Part shown: positions 13,916-16,295 of the stretch, one piece after another
Layout: each line of letters begins with the position of its first letter
Numbering within the stretch: position 1 is the first letter of the stretch
Source: Zoogloeaceae bacterium
Lineage (GTDB): Bacteria; Pseudomonadota; Gammaproteobacteria; Burkholderiales; Rhodocyclaceae
NCBI GenBank assembly: GCA_031267345.1
Contig: JAIRZG010000038.1
Coordinates: 1-16,295, forward strand
Length of the DNA stretch: 16,295 nt
Direction: 5' to 3'
Program-made: the position numbers and the translations under genes
The notes under the pieces: generated by a model
What the model was told of the DNA's origin: nothing
Databases searched by the model: none
Seen by the model: the letters and a program-made list of their open reading frames with translations, nothing else

Positions 13916-13942
13916 TTGAAATTTTCGCGCGCGCCCCCATTT
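13916..13942 (+). promoter_or_regulatory. RpoH (sigma32) heat-shock promoter of htpG
   Basis: TTGAAA (13916-13921), a 13-nt spacer and CCCCATTT (13935-13942) match the E. coli sigma32 consensus (TTGAAA, 13-15 nt, CCCCATnT) almost perfectly. The promoter sits 31 bp upstream of the htpG ATG, so the leader is short. A small hairpin with a GCAA loop (13896-13909) lies just upstream and may help end bioB/bioC transcription. Confidence 0.8.
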
Positions 13943-13973
13943 CCTTTTCCATCTTTTTTCAAGGAGAACCCGC

Positions 13974-15887
13974 ATGACCTCTGCCAAAGAAACGCTCGGA
14001 TTCCAGACCGAGGTGAAGCAGCTTTTGAATCTGATGATTCACTCACTCTACAGCAACAAGGAAATCTTTTTGCGCGAGCTGATTTCCAATGCTTCGGATG
14101 CCTGTGACCGCCTGCGTTTTGAAGCCTTGAACAATGCCGCCCTGTATGGCGAGGATAGCGACCTGAACATTCATGTCGCCTTCGACAAGGCGGCGCGCAC
14201 GTTGACCGTTCGTGACAACGGCATTGGTCTCTCCCGCGAGGAAGCCATTGCCCACCTGGGGACTATCGCCAAATCCGGAACCAAAGAATTTTTCAAGGCG
14301 CTGACCGGCGACCAGGCGAAGGACGCGCATCTGATTGGTCAGTTCGGCGTCGGCTTTTATTCTTCTTTCATCGTCGCGGACAAGGTGACGGTTGTCTCCC
14401 GCCGCGCCGGTCTGGCGGCGGATCAGGCGATGTGCTGGGAGTCTGCGGGCGAAGGCGATTTTTCCGTCAGCATGGTGGAAAAGGCGGAGCGCGGCACGGA
14501 AGTCACCCTGCATTTGCGGGAGGGCGAAGACGGGTTTCTGGATGGCTGGCGTCTCAAATCCATCATCCGCAAGTATTCCGATCACATCACCCTGCCGATT
14601 CGCATGGCGGGCGAAAAGTGGGATGAGGAGAAAAAAGAACAGGCGCCCAGCGGCGAAGAGGAAACCATCAATCAGGCCAGCGCCTTGTGGGCGCGCGGCA
14701 GGAACGAAGTGAGCGAGGCCGAGTATCAGGAATTTTACAAACATGTCGCGCACGATTTTGAAGATCCGCTCGCCTGGACACACACCAAAGTCGAAGGCAA
14801 GCAGGAATACACGCAACTCCTCTACATTCCCGCGCGCGCGCCCTTCGACCTGTGGGATCGCAACGCCCGTCACGGCGTCAAGCTCTATGTAAAGCGCGTC
14901 TTCATCATGGATGACGCTGAAAAGCTGATGCCGCTCTACCTGCGCTTTGTACGCGGCGTGGTTGATTCGGCGGATTTGCCGCTGAATGTCTCGCGCGAGA
15001 TTTTGCAGGAGAGCAAGGATATTGAAGCCATCCGCAACGGTTGCGCCCGCAAGGTGTTGGCGTTGCTGGAGACGCTGGCGGAAAGCGAAGACGCCGCCGA
15101 GCGGGAAAAATACGCCAGATTCTGGGGCGAGTTCGGCAAGGTGCTGAAAGAAGGTATGGGCGAGGATTTCGCCAACAAGGAAAAAATCGCCGCCCTGCTG
15201 CGTTTTGCTTCCACCTGTGCGGATACGGCGGAAGAAACGGTATCGCTCAAGGATTACATCGGACGCATGAAGGAAGGGCAGGAAAAGATTTACTACGTCA
15301 CCGCCGAATCCTTCAAGGCGGCGCAGAACAGCCCGCATCTGGAAATTTTCCGCAAAAAGGGCATCGAAGTGCTGCTGTTGTCGGATCGCGTGGATGAATG
15401 GGTGGTCGGGCATCTGGTCGAATTCGACGGCAAATCCCTGCAATCCGTCGCCAAGGGCGGTCTGGATCTGGGCAGTCTGGAGGACGAAACCGAGAAAAAA
15501 GAGGCCGAAAAAGCCGCCGATGAATACCGGGAATTGCTGGAAAAAGTGAAAAAATCCCTGGGCGAACGAGTCAAGGAAGTGCGCGTCACTCATCGCCTGA
15601 CCGATTCGCCTTCCTGTCTGGTGACGGATGATTTCGACGTTTCCGGCAACCTCGCGCGCATTCTGAAAGCCGCCGGACAAAAAGCGCCGGAAACGAAGCC
15701 CATTCTGGAAATCAACCCCACCCATCCCGCCGTGCAGCACTTGAAAACCGAAGAAACCCGTTTCGACGACTGGGCGGCGCTACTCTTTGAACAGGCCGAA
15801 CTCGCTGAAGGTGGCCAACTCGAAGACCCGGCAGGCTTTGTCAAACGGGTGAATGGCCTGATGTTGGCGCTATCCGGCGGCAAGTAA
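13974..15887 (+). CDS. htpG: Hsp90-family molecular chaperone HtpG
   Basis: Cytosolic ATP-dependent chaperone that helps remodel client proteins, often with DnaK. The 637 residues are full length for the family. The N-terminal GHKL ATPase shows ELISNASDACDRLRF, the ADP-binding DNGIG motif, and the lid/loop GTIAKSG...IGQFGVGFYSSFIVADKV. The middle domain carries DLPLNVSREILQ with the catalytic arginine, and the C-terminal dimerisation domain ends in the usual bacterial form, without the MEEVD tail of eukaryotic cytosolic Hsp90. AAGGAG (13961-13966) lies 7 nt before the ATG. It is a separate unit with its own heat-shock promoter. A long antisense frame across it is a codon-bias shadow. Confidence 0.98.
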   Translation: MTSAKETLGFQTEVKQLLNLMIHSLYSNKEIFLRELISNASDACDRLRFEALNNAALYGEDSDLNIHVAFDKAARTLTVRDNGIGLSREEAIAHLGTIAKSGTKEFFKALTGDQAKDAHLIGQFGVGFYSSFIVADKVTVVSRRAGLAADQAMCWESAGEGDFSVSMVEKAERGTEVTLHLREGEDGFLDGWRLKSIIRKYSDHITLPIRMAGEKWDEEKKEQAPSGEEETINQASALWARGRNEVSEAEYQEFYKHVAHDFEDPLAWTHTKVEGKQEYTQLLYIPARAPFDLWDRNARHGVKLYVKRVFIMDDAEKLMPLYLRFVRGVVDSADLPLNVSREILQESKDIEAIRNGCARKVLALLETLAESEDAAEREKYARFWGEFGKVLKEGMGEDFANKEKIAALLRFASTCADTAEETVSLKDYIGRMKEGQEKIYYVTAESFKAAQNSPHLEIFRKKGIEVLLLSDRVDEWVVGHLVEFDGKSLQSVAKGGLDLGSLEDETEKKEAEKAADEYRELLEKVKKSLGERVKEVRVTHRLTDSPSCLVTDDFDVSGNLARILKAAGQKAPETKPILEINPTHPAVQHLKTEETRFDDWAALLFEQAELAEGGQLEDPAGFVKRVNGLMLALSGGK

Positions 15888-15914
15888 CCGCGCGGCAATC
15901 CGGTTTTCAGGGTA

Positions 15915-15936
15915 GAGGCGCTTCGCAAAGCGCCTC
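15915..15936 (+). terminator. Strong hairpin downstream of htpG
   Basis: GAGGCGCTT and AAGCGCCTC form a perfect 9-bp stem with a 4-nt loop, 28 bp after the htpG stop. No T-run follows, so it is not a textbook intrinsic terminator. It may act as an mRNA-stabilising hairpin, a REP-like element or a rho-assisted terminator. Confidence 0.4.
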
Positions 15937-15987
15937 CACTGTGCCTTCAGCGTGGACGGAGGCGTGAGGAGAAGTCGTTTCAACCCT

Positions 15988-16004
15988 GCGGCGCGAAGCG
16001 CCGC
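15988..16004. repeat. Short perfect GC hairpin
   Basis: GCGGCGC and GCGCCGC pair perfectly across a 3-nt GAA loop. The right half overlaps the start of the long family A repeat at 15998. Confidence 0.6.
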
Positions 16005-16106
16005 TGATCAACCCTCTCCCCCCTTGTGGGGGAGAGTTGGAGAGAGGGGGCAGCCGTTCCGTTTACCGGGCGTTAATCGTGGCGGAACCATCGCGTCCCC
16101 TCTCTT
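15998..16106. repeat. Dispersed repeat family A, intergenic copy
   Basis: Aligns with 7306-7410 inside the restriction gene in the same orientation over about 105 bp, with scattered substitutions and small gaps. It carries the CCCTCTCC...GGGGGAGAG hairpin, the TTCCGTTT block and the GGCGGAA block. No gene is seen in 15888-16260 on either strand; the minus-strand frame here reads only repeat-type peptides. Confidence 0.8.
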
Positions 16107-16118
16107 GGATGATTGCAG

Positions 16119-16172
16119 GCGTCTGTCCTCTGAACCCCATCCCCACCCCGGCCTCCCCTTGAAGGGGAGGGA
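16119..16172. repeat. Dispersed repeat families C (fragment) and B, intergenic
   Basis: GCGTCTGTCCTCTGAACCCC (16119-16138) is a short family C piece fused to a family B element at 16134-16172 (CCCCATCCCC...TTGAAGGGGA). The B element matches the arms at 8721-8757 and 8811-8845 almost base for base. Confidence 0.75.
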
Positions 16173-16189
16173 GAGTACGGCGGAAGGGT

Positions 16190-16220
16190 TTGATATTTTC
16201 CCGTATTTCGGACGTATAAT
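16190..16220 (+). promoter_or_regulatory. Candidate sigma70 promoter for the gene starting at 16261
   Basis: A perfect TATAAT (16215-16220) lies 40 bp before the next ATG. TTGATA (16190-16195) is 19 nt upstream, somewhat longer than ideal. The surrounding 80 bp are AT-rich compared with the repeats to the left. Confidence 0.55.
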
Positions 16221-16260
16221 CACCGCTTCTCGTATTTTCTTATTTTGCAAAGGCAGCATC

Positions 16261-16295
16261 ATGCACCGCGAACCCAGGCTGAGTAATGACGTAAT
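16261..16295 (+). CDS. Start of an unidentified gene, truncated by the window edge
   Basis: ATG at 16261 opens a frame reading MHREPRLSNDV to the window end, preceded by an AAAGG ribosome-binding site at about 9 nt and by a TATAAT promoter. Eleven codons are too few to assign a family. Confidence 0.5.
   Translation, partial: MHREPRLSNDV

Noticed and set aside
14043..15740. 565-residue minus-strand frame antisense to htpG
   Set aside because: HtpG on the plus strand is full length with all motifs; antisense frames over GC-rich htpG genes are common artefacts.
16008..16262. 84-residue minus-strand gene after htpG
   Set aside because: Its translation consists of repeat-type peptides (LPFKGRPGWG, SPTLPHKGGEG) and it overlaps the promoter of the next gene.
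1..16295. tRNA, rRNA, transposase or integrase genes
   Set aside because: I looked for cloverleaf-like or conserved rRNA segments and for transposase/integrase motifs and saw none; a covariance-model scan could still find small RNAs.

Overview
The window looks like chromosomal DNA from a GC-rich proteobacterium, most likely a betaproteobacterium. The reasons are the BioB, BioC-like, ComF, MoeB and HtpG protein types, a textbook RpoH-type promoter in front of htpG, and many short GC-rich dispersed repeats. The lineage is inferred from protein style only.

Right part (about 11.2-16.3 kb) is housekeeping. comF (minus) and bioB (plus) diverge with only 20 bp between their start codons. bioB is followed after 3 bp by a bioC-like methyltransferase whose SAM-binding loop is degenerate. 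Then comes htpG behind a heat-shock promoter. About 370 bp of hairpins and dispersed repeats follow, and then a promoter and the first codons of an unidentified gene leaving the window. moeB/thiF lies downstream of comF on the minus strand.

Left part (1-10.25 kb) is a probable defence or mobile-DNA-conflict region, all on the minus strand. First is a single-chain type IIL (MmeI-like) restriction-modification enzyme with an intact D-X9-E-X-K nuclease motif and an N6-adenine methyltransferase. It is enlarged by at least three in-frame blocks made of dispersed repeats. Its AT-rich specificity segment is flanked by a perfect 50-bp inverted repeat. Second, 139 bp downstream and with its own promoter and strong ribosome-binding site, is one giant open frame of at least 2271 codons that runs off the left edge. 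I read it as M48-peptidase-like domain, TerB-like domain, DUF4011-like region, SF1 (UPF1-type) helicase, a PD-(D/E)XK (MTES_1575/DUF559-like) domain, and a Glu/Pro/Thr/Ala-rich tail with 52-residue tandem repeats. The helicase motifs are intact, but the peptidase-like and nuclease-like domains both appear to have lost catalytic residues. This giant fusion is the best candidate for something undescribed.

Three dispersed repeat families recur. A is the CCCTCTCC...GGGAGAGGG type. B is the CCCCATCCCC...TTGAAGGGG type. C is the TCTGTCCTCTGTCCCCTGA type. All three occur inside the restriction gene, C ends moeB, and A, a short C piece and B lie end to end after htpG. The long plus-strand frames across 1-6.9 kb are antisense shadows of the giant gene.
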